In this document: positions 51,827 through 60,048 of the stretch, piece after piece | How positions within the stretch are numbered: the first letter of the stretch is position 1 | How the letters are laid out: every line of letters starts with the position of its first letter | DNA from: Polaribacter sp. ALD11 | GTDB taxonomy: Bacteria; Bacteroidota; Bacteroidia; Flavobacteriales; Flavobacteriaceae | Length of the DNA: 64,000 nucleotides | Assembly: GCF_002831685.1 (NCBI RefSeq) | Contig: NZ_CP025119.1 | Span: 1,882,001 to 1,946,000, forward strand | Direction of reading: 5' to 3' | Position numbers and translations under genes: made by a program | Notes under the pieces: generated by a model | Database searches by the model: none | What the model saw: only the letters and a program-made list of their open reading frames with translations | Told to the model about the DNA's origin: nothing

Positions 51827-52684
51827 TTATACGGTCTTGTGGTTAGTTATTTTTCTATTGTAATAAATTCCAATTCCGATTATAGCTATAATTTCTGCAA
51901 TAATTGACAAATAAGAACCTTCAAACCCAAAATTTCCACCATTAATTAAATTTATTTCTTTTATTTTAAATTCAATAATAGAATAAGTGTCTTGACCACT
52001 TACATTAAAACCAAGAAGTGTTTGAAATAAATTCCAGCTTAAATGCATAGCAATTGGAAACCATAAGTTTTTAGTGTGTATATATGATAAACCGAGGACT
52101 ATTCCAGCTAAAAATAAATTAAATAGCGAAAATAAGTCAACATTCGGGTTAAAGCTGTGCATTAAAGAAAATAAAATAGAAGAAACAATCAGGGCAATAT
52201 ATTTATTAAATGAACTCATTAGAGTTCTTAAAATATAACCACGTAAAAGTGTTTCCTCTACAATTGCGACAATTGTAAAAAGTATTATTGACATTATCAA
52301 TTCTCTAAAGTTAAAATTTACCTTTAAAAAAAATATTTCTTTAGAATAAATTAAGAATAAATACCCTGTTACCATTATTATAAGGCCAAGTATAATTCCG
52401 AAAATAAATTCTTTAAATCTATTTTCAGTTTGAAACCCAAGTTTAATAAAGTCCTTTTTTTCTACAAACTTCATAAAAAGCCATATTACAAAAAAAGTAC
52501 CAACTAAATCAAAACAACTAATTATTAATTGTTGAATTGAAGTCTCTTTAAATTTTAAATCTGTAAAATCAACTCCAGCAATTAAACCTCCAACATATTG
52601 AAATATTCCAACAATAATGAAATATGAAATTATGAATAAAAATATTCTACCAATAGTATTCATTTTATTAATTAACCAGAACAT
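51827..52684 (-). CDS. CPBP-family intramembrane glutamic endopeptidase
   Basis: A 285-residue protein with about eight hydrophobic helices. The CPBP (Abi/RCE1-like) motifs are EETLLRGYILRTL (the EExxxR pair, about 142-154), SSILFSLMHSFNP (the FxxxH motif) and AMHLSWNLFQTLLGF. It is an integral inner-membrane protease; family members process signals or provide bacteriocin immunity. The specific substrate is unknown. It starts four bases after the neighbouring TPR gene on the same strand, so they may be co-transcribed. Confidence 0.92.
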   Translation of the reverse strand: MFWLINKMNTIGRIFLFIISYFIIVGIFQYVGGLIAGVDFTDLKFKETSIQQLIISCFDLVGTFFVIWLFMKFVEKKDFIKLGFQTENRFKEFIFGIILGLIIMVTGYLFLIYSKEIFFLKVNFNFRELIMSIILFTIVAIVEETLLRGYILRTLMSSFNKYIALIVSSILFSLMHSFNPNVDLFSLFNLFLAGIVLGLSYIHTKNLWFPIAMHLSWNLFQTLLGFNVSGQDTYSIIEFKIKEINLINGGNFGFEGSYLSIIAEIIAIIGIGIYYNRKITNHKTV

Positions 52685-52688
52685 CTAT

Positions 52689-53969
52689 TTATTGAAATTT
52701 TCTTAAAAAGTCGGGCATCTTTTCTAACATATCATTCCCTTTTACAATAACACCATCTTTAGATATTTGATAAACACCTTCTTCTAATTTAATAACTTTA
52801 GAATTTCCAGCATATTTTGCCATTTTATCCTTTGCTTCAGAAACTTTTGTTCCGTTTTGATTTATCCACGAAATGGTATTTCCTTTGATAGTTTGTGCCT
52901 TATTTTCATGAAAAGCTCCTATATAATCATAACTTGAACTTGAAAACAACAGTGTACCATCAATAGAACATAAAAAGGCATATACTTTATAGTCACTTTC
53001 AATATATAGAGGATGAATCCCTCCTCCTAAGTGACCTCCAAGGACATACCATTCTTTTTCTATTTTCACTTCTAAATCTTTGTTATATTTCCTAATAATA
53101 TCGTTCTTTTTTAAATCTTTAAGAACTTCTTCCTTATTAGAAACTTTTACAATTTTATTTTGATTTAAATCATAAACCATCGGTTCGTACGAATTATTAG
53201 GATATGTCACCAATCTGCCATTTGATCTTGGTAACAATATCTTTCCGTAATTTGTAGAAAGTGAATTAAAATCTGATGGATTTGGCAATAAAGCACCAAC
53301 CCCTTTATTTGTATTGAAATAATAAACTTTTGTAGGCTCCTTTTCTTTATTTTTCAGCAAAATATACCCCGCATAACTTAAAGCACTAGCATATTCATTT
53401 GCCCCTATAATAATTTCTGCTTTATCATTTATAATGCCAAATTTGCTGTTTTTACGGTACAAAGCATAATTATTAGCATTAAACTGATAAATACTATCAA
53501 CTTGTACAGAAAACTCCTTAGATGTATTCTTCCAAATAATTTTTAAAGAATCTATTCTTCTTAACTCTTTCGCTTTTTTAATTTTTTCTTGTTCTAATCT
53601 TTTTTCTTCCGCTAATTGAAGTTCTAGTTCTTCGTTTATTGTTACAAACAACTCTAACTGCTGTAAATAATCTTCAGAGTTTTTATTTTTTGCTATTAGA
53701 AAATATTGTTTAGAATACTTTTGAGCTTCTTTGTAGTTTTTTAATTCAAAATAGATTTTAGCCCCTAAATTAGCTACATTGGGTTTCGTGATAGTGTCTG
53801 TATATTTCATTGCTTTTTCGAAAAGCACTAAAGCTTGTTTAAAATCAATGCTCTCTTCAATAACCGTATTTGCTCTATTTATATAAACATTTGCAATTTC
53901 AGAGTTATTTTGAGCAAATGAAATAGAAAAGAATGCAGTACAAAAAAGTGTTAAAAATATTTTTCTCAT
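52689..53969 (-). CDS. Secreted protein with TPR-like N-terminus and an uncharacterised C-terminal beta domain
   Basis: A 426-residue protein with a clear signal peptide (FFSISFAQ). Residues about 25-105 contain TPR-like helices (FKQALVLFEKAMKYT, NYKEAQKYSKQYF). A Glu/Lys-rich coiled coil (about 110-145) follows. The C-terminal half is strand-rich, with tryptophan/glycine repeats such as YALYRKNSKFGIINDKAEII (WG-like) and KTKVYYFN-type strands. It is probably periplasmic. I do not recognise the C-terminal domain and no function can be assigned. It lies four bases before the CPBP protease gene. Confidence 0.6.
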   Translation of the reverse strand: MRKIFLTLFCTAFFSISFAQNNSEIANVYINRANTVIEESIDFKQALVLFEKAMKYTDTITKPNVANLGAKIYFELKNYKEAQKYSKQYFLIAKNKNSEDYLQQLELFVTINEELELQLAEEKRLEQEKIKKAKELRRIDSLKIIWKNTSKEFSVQVDSIYQFNANNYALYRKNSKFGIINDKAEIIIGANEYASALSYAGYILLKNKEKEPTKVYYFNTNKGVGALLPNPSDFNSLSTNYGKILLPRSNGRLVTYPNNSYEPMVYDLNQNKIVKVSNKEEVLKDLKKNDIIRKYNKDLEVKIEKEWYVLGGHLGGGIHPLYIESDYKVYAFLCSIDGTLLFSSSSYDYIGAFHENKAQTIKGNTISWINQNGTKVSEAKDKMAKYAGNSKVIKLEEGVYQISKDGVIVKGNDMLEKMPDFLRKFQ

Positions 53970-54047
53970 AATATTATAGTGTATTGTAGCCTTTTAAAGA
54001 CATGCAATATAACAAAAAAACATTCACTTAAAATGCACTAACACTAC

Positions 54048-55040
54048 CTACCTGTAGGTATAATTGGTATATTCTTCTAGGTTCCCCTCGGTATTGGTGT
54101 ACAGTAAAATAACTCCTAATTCTGTTTTTTTTGTAAGAAAGTATTTTGTTTTTTCTAAACCCATCGCCATAAAAGCAGTTGCATACGCATCTACATCTGC
54201 ACAATCTAAACCTGCAATAACAGAAACACTTAAAAGGTTACTTTCGGTAGCATAACCTGTTATAGGATTCACAATATGTACATATTTTTTACCAGAATCT
54301 GTTATTCTAAATTTTCTATAATTACCAGATGTTGCCATAGATTTATTTGATAAATTTAGAGTTTTAAAGCCTGAGTTAGATTCAGATTCTATAGGATCAA
54401 CCAATTTTATAGACCAAGGTTCTTTATTCTTTTTAAAACCACTTGTTCTAATTTCTCCACCAATTTCAACCAAATAATTATTTATTTTTTTGCTTTCTAA
54501 AAAACGAGCAACAACATCAATTCCGAAGCCTTTTGCAATTGAGTTAAAGTCTAAATAAACCTCTGAATTTTCTTTTACAATCTTATTATTTATAAGCTGA
54601 ACCTTATCTAAGCCAACAAATTGCATTTGACTATTTACTTGTTCTTTTGTTAAGTTTATTTTTGTTTTTTTTGGACCAAAACCCCAAGCATTTACCAAAT
54701 TACCCACAGTAGGGTCAAAAAAACCATCCGTTTCAATAAAAATTCTTTTTGCTTTTTTAAAAACTTCAATAAAGAAATCATCTACGATTACATTAGTTTC
54801 GCCTTTGTTTATTCTAGAAATATCTGAAGTTGGTATATACGTTGATAATGATGAATTCATTTTTAAAAACAAACTATCGATACTTATATGATAGTTAGTG
54901 TTTGCATTCAAATAAGTAATTTTATAAGTTGTGCCAAAAACAGCTCCTTCTATAGTGTAATCTTTAAAAACCTCTTCCCTTTTACAGGTTGAAAAAAGAA
55001 GGAATATCGAGCAGACGAAAAAAAAATGATAGTGTTTCAT
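54048..55040 (-). CDS. apbE: FAD:protein FMN transferase (ApbE family), lipoprotein
   Basis: A 330-residue ApbE with a lipoprotein signal (FLLFSTCK). Recognised motifs are GTTYKITY, the DFNSIAKGFGIDVV core, VEIGGEIRTSG, ATSGNYRKFR and the conserved HIVNPITGYA. It links FMN to Thr/Ser of flavoproteins such as NqrB and NqrC, using FAD, in the periplasm. No nqr or rnf genes are in this window, so the target is elsewhere. The gene is divergent from the OmpA lipoprotein. Confidence 0.95.
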   Translation of the reverse strand: MKHYHFFFVCSIFLLFSTCKREEVFKDYTIEGAVFGTTYKITYLNANTNYHISIDSLFLKMNSSLSTYIPTSDISRINKGETNVIVDDFFIEVFKKAKRIFIETDGFFDPTVGNLVNAWGFGPKKTKINLTKEQVNSQMQFVGLDKVQLINNKIVKENSEVYLDFNSIAKGFGIDVVARFLESKKINNYLVEIGGEIRTSGFKKNKEPWSIKLVDPIESESNSGFKTLNLSNKSMATSGNYRKFRITDSGKKYVHIVNPITGYATESNLLSVSVIAGLDCADVDAYATAFMAMGLEKTKYFLTKKTELGVILLYTNTEGNLEEYTNYTYR

Positions 55041-55123
55041 TGAGAATTGTTAAGAGAAACAAAAATAGTGTATAATTTTTTCACAATTTATTGTTAATCG
55101 TTCTTTTTGTTCATTCATTTTGT

Positions 55124-55131
55124 TAAATTTG
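55124..55131 (+). promoter_or_regulatory. -7 box of the OmpA-lipoprotein gene
   Basis: TAAATTTG matches TAnnTTTG and ends 30 bases before the ATG at 55162. It overlaps the longer alternative frame start and supports the shorter protein. Confidence 0.5.
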
Positions 55132-55161
55132 TCTTTACAAATAAATCTTAAGCACAAAATA

Positions 55162-56007
55162 ATGAAAAAAATATCTTTAATCTTATTATCTGCAATTGCA
55201 CTAAGTTCTTGTGTTTCAAAAAAAGAATTTGCAGCGTTGCAAACAGAAAAAATAAAAACGGAAGAGGAGTTACTAGCTGTAAAAACAAATTTACAGAAAT
55301 GTTTAATTGAAAGGGAAAAAGAAGACGGACAGATTTTTGCGTTAACAGAACAAGTAAAGTACTTAAAAGAAGATAAAAAAACTGCTTTAAAACAAGTTGA
55401 AAACTTAACGGTTTTAACACAATCTTCTTCAGACAATATTAAAACTGTTATTGCTCAGTTAAGTGAAAAAGACAAATATATTAATGGTGTTAGAAAAGCA
55501 ATGACTCAAAAAGATTCATTAAATCTTGCCATAAAATATCATTTAACAAGAAACCTAACAGACGGTATTCAAGATAAAGATATTGAAGTTAATGTTGAAA
55601 AAACAGTTGTTTTTATCTCTATTTCTGATAAATTATTATTTAAAAGCGGAAGCTACAATGCAACAGACGGTGCGTATACTGTTTTAGAGAAAATTGCGAA
55701 GGTTATAAATGACCAGCCACAAATGGAAGTGATGATTGAAGGTCATACAGATTCTACACCAATTAGCAGAAAAATAATTCAAGATAACTGGGATTTATCT
55801 GCCTTAAGAGCAACTTCTATTACAAGAATTTTACAATACAAGTTTGGTGTAAAACCAAGTCGTTTAATCGCTGCAGCTAGAAGTCAATATGTACCTTTAG
55901 TAGAAAATGATTCTCCTGCAAATAAAGCAAAAAACAGAAGAACAAAAATTATCATCATGCCTAAATTAAATCAGTTTTTTGATTTATTAGAACAAGATGC
56001 TAAATAA
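55162..56007 (+). CDS. OmpA-family peptidoglycan-associated lipoprotein
   Basis: A 281-residue protein. The lipobox is IALSSCVSKKEF, and a coiled-coil region (about 20-110, ending EKDKYING) connects to the C-terminal OmpA domain (about 140-270). The domain has MIEGHTDSTPISRKIIQDNWDLSALRATS, LIAAARSQYVPLV and NRRTKIIIMPK, matching the diaminopimelate-binding fold. It tethers the outer membrane to the cell wall. I start at the ATG at 55162; the frame extends 14 codons further to a TTG that overlaps the promoter. Confidence 0.94.
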   Translation: MKKISLILLSAIALSSCVSKKEFAALQTEKIKTEEELLAVKTNLQKCLIEREKEDGQIFALTEQVKYLKEDKKTALKQVENLTVLTQSSSDNIKTVIAQLSEKDKYINGVRKAMTQKDSLNLAIKYHLTRNLTDGIQDKDIEVNVEKTVVFISISDKLLFKSGSYNATDGAYTVLEKIAKVINDQPQMEVMIEGHTDSTPISRKIIQDNWDLSALRATSITRILQYKFGVKPSRLIAAARSQYVPLVENDSPANKAKNRRTKIIIMPKLNQFFDLLEQDAK

Positions 56008-56028
56008 ATTTAAATTTCTTTTGAAAAT

Positions 56029-56058
56029 AAAAAACCACTCTTTTTTGAGTGGTTTTTT
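56029..56058. terminator. Terminator downstream of the OmpA-lipoprotein gene
   Basis: AAAAAACCACTC (56029-56040) and GAGTGGTTTTTT (56047-56058) form a 12-bp stem with a six-base T loop and a trailing T-run. It is symmetric and could act on either strand. Confidence 0.88.
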
Positions 56059-56108
56059 ACATTTATAACAAGTATTTTTACAGGAGCATACTTAAATAAC
56101 AAATAAAC

Positions 56109-56828
56109 ATGAAAGACTTAAAGAATAAAAAAGCAATAATAACCGGAGGAGGAAGAGGTTTAGGAAAAGCAACTGCAATTGCATTTGCTAAAGAAGGAAT
56201 AGACGTTGCTATAACAGGTAGAAATGAGACTGTTTTAAAAGAAACAGTTACCGAACTAAAAAAAATTGGCGTAAATGCTATGTACGCTGTATTTGACGTT
56301 GGTAATTATGATGAGGTAAAGGCGAGTATAAAAAATATTATTAATGAGTTTGGTACTATTGATATTCTAGTAAACAATGCAGGAATTGCTGCTTTTGGTT
56401 CTTTTAATGAAATGAAAGTAAATAAATGGGAGCAAATTATTCAAACCAATGTAATGGGAATGTATTATGTTACCAAAGAAGTTTTACCTCATTTAATCGA
56501 AAATAATGTTGGTGATATTATTAACGTAGCATCTACAGCAGGCTTAAACGGAAATGCAAACACCTCTGCTTATTCTGCATCAAAATTTGCTGTTATTGGT
56601 ATGTCAGAATCTTTAATGAAAGAGGTTCGAAAAAATAATATTAGAGTTTGTACGCTAACACCAAGTACTATTGCTTCTGATATGTCTATAGAATTAGGTA
56701 TTGCAAATAAAGATTCTGAAGACAGTGTTTTACAACCAGAAGATTTTGCAGAATTAATAGTTGCTGGTTTAAAATTACCAAGAAGAGCCATGCTTAAAAG
56801 TGCTGCTTTATGGTCTACGAATCCATAA
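56109..56828 (+). CDS. Short-chain dehydrogenase/reductase (3-ketoacyl-ACP reductase-like)
   Basis: A 239-residue SDR. The NADP-binding motif is ITGGGRGLG (about 11-19), with VNNAGIAAFG, a conserved Ser in NVASTAG and the catalytic YSASK (Tyr and Lys). Length matches FabG-like reductases, but the sequence does not fix a substrate. It is flanked by terminators on both sides, so it forms a single-gene unit. It has no membrane segment or signal. Confidence 0.93.
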   Translation: MKDLKNKKAIITGGGRGLGKATAIAFAKEGIDVAITGRNETVLKETVTELKKIGVNAMYAVFDVGNYDEVKASIKNIINEFGTIDILVNNAGIAAFGSFNEMKVNKWEQIIQTNVMGMYYVTKEVLPHLIENNVGDIINVASTAGLNGNANTSAYSASKFAVIGMSESLMKEVRKNNIRVCTLTPSTIASDMSIELGIANKDSEDSVLQPEDFAELIVAGLKLPRRAMLKSAALWSTNP

Positions 56829-56846
56829 TTAACTTCATTAAGAAAT

Positions 56847-56885
56847 AAAAAAGGAGTATCGTTTTAAAAACGATACTCCTTTTTT
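56847..56885. terminator. Bidirectional terminator between convergent genes
   Basis: A 19-bp perfect inverted repeat (AAAAAAGGAGTATCGTTTT and its complement, one-base loop) is flanked by A and T runs. It ends the SDR gene on the plus strand and the helicase-121-residue pair on the minus strand. Confidence 0.92.
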
Positions 56886-56907
56886 TATAGCTAAAAACAG
56901 CTTAAAA

Positions 56908-57273
56908 CTACTCTAAAATCTTAATAAAATCATCAAAAGCAACATAGTAAGGTTGGTCTTTAAAAACCGGATTCTCTACACTTTCTGCGTTTGCAATACC
57001 TACACCAGCAAACCAAACTTTTGCATTTTGTTTTTTAGCGTGGTCTTTAAAAGTTTCCATCCATAAAACATCATACTCATTAGGGTTTTGCATATTGCTA
57101 GATACCTTCACCAATACGAAAATAGTTTGTTCTCCTTTTTTAAACAGCACAAATTGAGGATGTCTTTTTAACGTGCTGTTAATTGCCTGAAATTCATAGC
57201 CCATTTTTTCGAGCTTCTCCCCTACAGTATTCATCGCCAAATTGTGCAATTCTTGCGCCGTTAAAACTTGCAT
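56908..57273 (-). CDS. Uncharacterised 121-residue protein coupled to the helicase gene
   Basis: A 121-residue cytoplasmic protein with no motifs I can assign (VGEKLEKMGYEFQAINSTLKRHP, then TIFVLVKVSSN, then MQNPNEYDVLWMETFKDHAKKQNAKVWFAGVGIANA). Similar small flavobacterial proteins are often annotated as an NADH-quinone reductase subunit F; this one lacks the iron-sulfur or flavin motifs for that name, so I do not use it. The alternating strand-helix pattern with a basic linker might be a small restriction-endonuclease-like or nucleic-acid fold, but this is only a guess. Its start overlaps the helicase stop (TAATG). Confidence 0.6.
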   Translation of the reverse strand: MQVLTAQELHNLAMNTVGEKLEKMGYEFQAINSTLKRHPQFVLFKKGEQTIFVLVKVSSNMQNPNEYDVLWMETFKDHAKKQNAKVWFAGVGIANAESVENPVFKDQPYYVAFDDFIKILE

Positions 57274-58631
57274 TATTTTTTCTTTTTCTTGTTATGTTTG
57301 TTGTAATTTTTATCTCCTTTTGTTTTTGGCTTCTTATATTTTATAGCAATTTCTCTTCTATATGAACCACCTCTATTTACTTGGCTATTCTTTTCACTTT
57401 TCTCATGAAATGCTGGCCCAGGAACATATTCTAAAGAAGTTCTGTTTTTCGAAATCCCTTGATCTTCTCTTGGGCGTTCGTCTTCTGTTAACATTGTAGA
57501 AATTTCTAATTCTTCTGGAAGCTCTAAAACCGGAACTTCATAATTCATCAATGTTTCAATTCCTGCTTTTGCTTCTTGTTCTTTTGGTGTTGAAAATAGA
57601 ATTGTTTTTCCTGCCTTTTCTGCACGTCCTGTTCTACCAATTCTGTGCATATAGTTTTCAGGAAAATCTGGCGTATCAAAGTTAATTACATGAGAAACTT
57701 TATCAAAATCTAAACCACGTGCCATTACATCTGTAGCTAACAAAATTCGGTTTTTTCCTTCATCGAACTGTTTTATAGATCTTATTCTGTAATTCTGAGT
57801 TTTATTCGAGTGAATTACACACATCTCATCATTAAAAACTTCTTCTAAATGCTTAAATAATAAATCTGCAGTTCTTTTAAAACCAACAAATATTAGCACT
57901 TTACTAAACTCTTCTTTATCTCTTAAAAGATGATGCAACAAGTTCACTTTCGTAAAAAAGTTAGGTATATTATAAGAAACTTGCTCTATATTGTCTAGCG
58001 GAGTTCCACTAACTGCAACAGATATTTTCTCTGGATTTTTAAAGAAATCATAAATTAAGGCATCTACATCTTCTGTCATGGTTGCAGAAAATAAGACGTT
58101 TTGTCTTTTTTCAGGAATCACGTCAAAGATATTCATCAATTGAAATCTAAAACCTAAATCTAACATTACATCTACTTCGTCAATTACCAATTTCTGAATA
58201 GACTTCAATTTTAAAGAATTACTGATTGCCAAATCATATAACCTACCTGGTGTTGCTACAATAATATCTTGTCCTTGCATTATAGCTTGCCTTTGAGTGT
58301 TAATGTTTGCACCACCATAAACTCCTAAAACACGTGTATTAATATACTTAGATAATTGTTCTATTTGATCTACAACCTGTAAAACCAATTCTCTTGTTGG
58401 CACCAATATTAAAACTCTTGGATGTTGTTGCTTAGAGAATGGCAAGTCTCTAAGAATTGGCAACATATATGCAAAAGTCTTACCTGTACCAGTCTGCGCA
58501 ATTCCCACAACATCTTTACCAGATCTTACAACAGAAAATGCTTGTTCTTGAATTGGCGTTGGTGTATCGAAACCCAAATCGTCAATTGCATATTGTAATT
58601 GATTTGATAAATCTAAATCTTCAAAAGTCAT
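57273..58631 (-). CDS. DEAD-box-family RNA helicase (RhlE-like) with DEVD motif II
   Basis: A 452-residue superfamily 2 helicase. The motifs in order are Q-motif FDTPTPIQEQA (21-31), Walker A AQTGTGKT (45-52), PTRELV (78-83), TPGR (127-130), motif II DEVD (151-154) in place of DEAD, SAT (182-184), ARGLD and HRIGRTGRAEK. A Lys/Arg-rich tail (about 420-452, ending NKHNKKKKK) probably binds RNA. It is likely to act in RNA remodelling or ribosome assembly. I start at the ATG at 58631; the frame extends 19 codons upstream, but a good promoter lies inside that stretch and MTFEDLDLS is the family N-terminus. Confidence 0.94.
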   Translation of the reverse strand: MTFEDLDLSNQLQYAIDDLGFDTPTPIQEQAFSVVRSGKDVVGIAQTGTGKTFAYMLPILRDLPFSKQQHPRVLILVPTRELVLQVVDQIEQLSKYINTRVLGVYGGANINTQRQAIMQGQDIIVATPGRLYDLAISNSLKLKSIQKLVIDEVDVMLDLGFRFQLMNIFDVIPEKRQNVLFSATMTEDVDALIYDFFKNPEKISVAVSGTPLDNIEQVSYNIPNFFTKVNLLHHLLRDKEEFSKVLIFVGFKRTADLLFKHLEEVFNDEMCVIHSNKTQNYRIRSIKQFDEGKNRILLATDVMARGLDFDKVSHVINFDTPDFPENYMHRIGRTGRAEKAGKTILFSTPKEQEAKAGIETLMNYEVPVLELPEELEISTMLTEDERPREDQGISKNRTSLEYVPGPAFHEKSEKNSQVNRGGSYRREIAIKYKKPKTKGDKNYNKHNKKKKK

Positions 58632-58647
58632 CTTATAAAATTTTGTG

Positions 58648-58677
58648 CAAAGGTACGTTTTATAAAATGTTATACAA
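58648..58677 (-). promoter_or_regulatory. Promoter of the helicase gene
   Basis: On the minus strand TTG (58677-58675), a 19-base spacer and TACCTTTG (58655-58648) match the Bacteroidota consensus, 16 bases before the ATG. It sets the helicase start at 58631. Confidence 0.75.
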
Positions 58678-58703
58678 CAAGTCTTCAACGTTGGATTAAT
58701 TTG

Positions 58704-58711
58704 TAATTTTG
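58704..58711 (+). promoter_or_regulatory. -7 box of the TatD gene
   Basis: TAATTTTG matches TAnnTTTG, 22 bases before the ATG at 58734. It is the divergent partner of the helicase promoter. No well-placed -33 TTG was found. Confidence 0.5.
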
Positions 58712-58733
58712 CAGAAATTTATCACAAACAATA

Positions 58734-59498
58734 ATGATTACAGATACACACACACATTTATATTCTAGCCAGTTTAACGAAGATCAGAAAGAGATGATAC
58801 AACGCGCTAAAGATGCGGGTGTTTCTCGGTTTTTTATTCCTGCAATAGATTCTACGTACACAGAAAGTATGTTGCAACTAGAAGAAAATTTTCCTTTAGA
58901 TGTGTATTTAATGATGGGCTTACACCCTACTTCTGTAAAAGAAAATTATTTAGAAGAATTGGCACATGTAAAAGAATGGATCGATAAAAAGGATTTTTAC
59001 GCAATTGGTGAAATTGGTATAGATCTATTTTGGGACAAATCTTTTTTATCCCAACAGCAAGAAGCATTTAGAACTCAAATTAAATGGGCTAAAGAGAAAA
59101 AATTGCCAATAGTAATTCATTGTAGAGATGCTTTTGATGAAATTTTTGAAATTTTAGAAGCAGAAAAAGGAGCTGATTTAAGAGGGATTTTTCACTGTTT
59201 CACAGGAACTAAAGAGCAAGCATTGCAAGCTATTTCTTACAACATGAAGTTAGGTATTGGTGGCGTTGCAACTTTTAAAAATGGTAAGATTGATAAATTT
59301 CTGAATGAAATAGACATTCAGCACATTGTTTTAGAAACAGATGCACCTTATTTGGCGCCAACTCCTTACAGAGGAAAAAGAAATGAAAGTGCTTACATTA
59401 CTAATGTTGTTGATAAATTGGTAGATATATACGGACTTTCATTTAAAGAAATAGCTGAAATTACGACACAGAATTCTAAGGATGTTTTTGGCGTATAA
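58734..59498 (+). CDS. TatD-family metal-dependent hydrolase/nuclease
   Basis: A 254-residue TIM-barrel hydrolase. Metal-ligand motifs are ITDTHTHLYSSQF (two His), GEIGIDLFW (Glu), IVIHCRDAF (His), GIFHCFTG (His) and LETDAPYLAPTPYRGKRN (Asp). TatD-type enzymes are DNases or related phosphodiesterases and are used in DNA repair or turnover. The last base of this gene overlaps the methyltransferase start (TAATG), so they form an operon. Confidence 0.94.
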   Translation: MITDTHTHLYSSQFNEDQKEMIQRAKDAGVSRFFIPAIDSTYTESMLQLEENFPLDVYLMMGLHPTSVKENYLEELAHVKEWIDKKDFYAIGEIGIDLFWDKSFLSQQQEAFRTQIKWAKEKKLPIVIHCRDAFDEIFEILEAEKGADLRGIFHCFTGTKEQALQAISYNMKLGIGGVATFKNGKIDKFLNEIDIQHIVLETDAPYLAPTPYRGKRNESAYITNVVDKLVDIYGLSFKEIAEITTQNSKDVFGV

Positions 59499-59992
59499 TG
59501 TTAGAAACAGCAACTACATATTACAAAACACCCATAGGAATCGCAAAAATTGTTGGTGATAAAAACGGAATTCAGTCTGTGTCTGTTTTAGATGAAAATT
59601 CAATTTCAGAAGAATTACTGAATACTAAAACTCCTGACTGTTTGCTAGCTTGTGTTATTCAATTAGAAGAATATTTTAAAGGGAAAAGAGCTAGTTTCAA
59701 TTTAACAGTAAATCCGAAAGGAACTACTTTTCAAAAGAAAGTGTGGAAAGCTTTATTAGAAATTCCTTACGGAAAAACGAAAAGCTATTTAGAGCAAAGT
59801 AAGTTTTTAGGCGATGTAAAAGCCATAAGAGCCGTTGCTTCTGCAAATGGCAAAAATCCGTTATGGATCGTTGTTCCCTGCCACAGAGTTATTGGTTCAG
59901 ATGGTTCTCTAACGGGTTACGCTGGCGGAATTTGGCGTAAAAAATGGTTATTAGCACATGAAAATCCTGTAAAACAGCAATCGCTTTTTTAA
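59498..59992 (+). CDS. ogt: Methylated-DNA--protein-cysteine methyltransferase
   Basis: A 164-residue DNA repair protein. The active-site segment is WIVVPCHRVIGSDGSLTGYAGG, with acceptor Cys in PCHRV, and the helix-turn-helix lies around KKVWKALLEIPYGKTKSYLEQ. It removes alkyl groups from O6-guanine in one suicide transfer. The length and the single active domain suggest Ogt rather than the two-domain Ada. It overlaps the TatD gene by one base, a plausible DNA-repair pair. Confidence 0.94.
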   Translation: MLETATTYYKTPIGIAKIVGDKNGIQSVSVLDENSISEELLNTKTPDCLLACVIQLEEYFKGKRASFNLTVNPKGTTFQKKVWKALLEIPYGKTKSYLEQSKFLGDVKAIRAVASANGKNPLWIVVPCHRVIGSDGSLTGYAGGIWRKKWLLAHENPVKQQSLF

Positions 59993-60048
59993 ATTCCATT
60001 TTCAGATATTAAAAATACTATTTTTACGTTTAGAACGTATAGTTGTAA

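Noticed and set aside
56908..57273. NADH-quinone reductase subunit F
   Set aside because: The name is sometimes used for similar small proteins, but there are no iron-sulfur cysteines or flavin motifs and the length is far too short.
58632..58688. Longer helicase start
   Set aside because: A consensus promoter (58648-58677) lies inside this stretch, so it cannot be part of the mRNA coding region.
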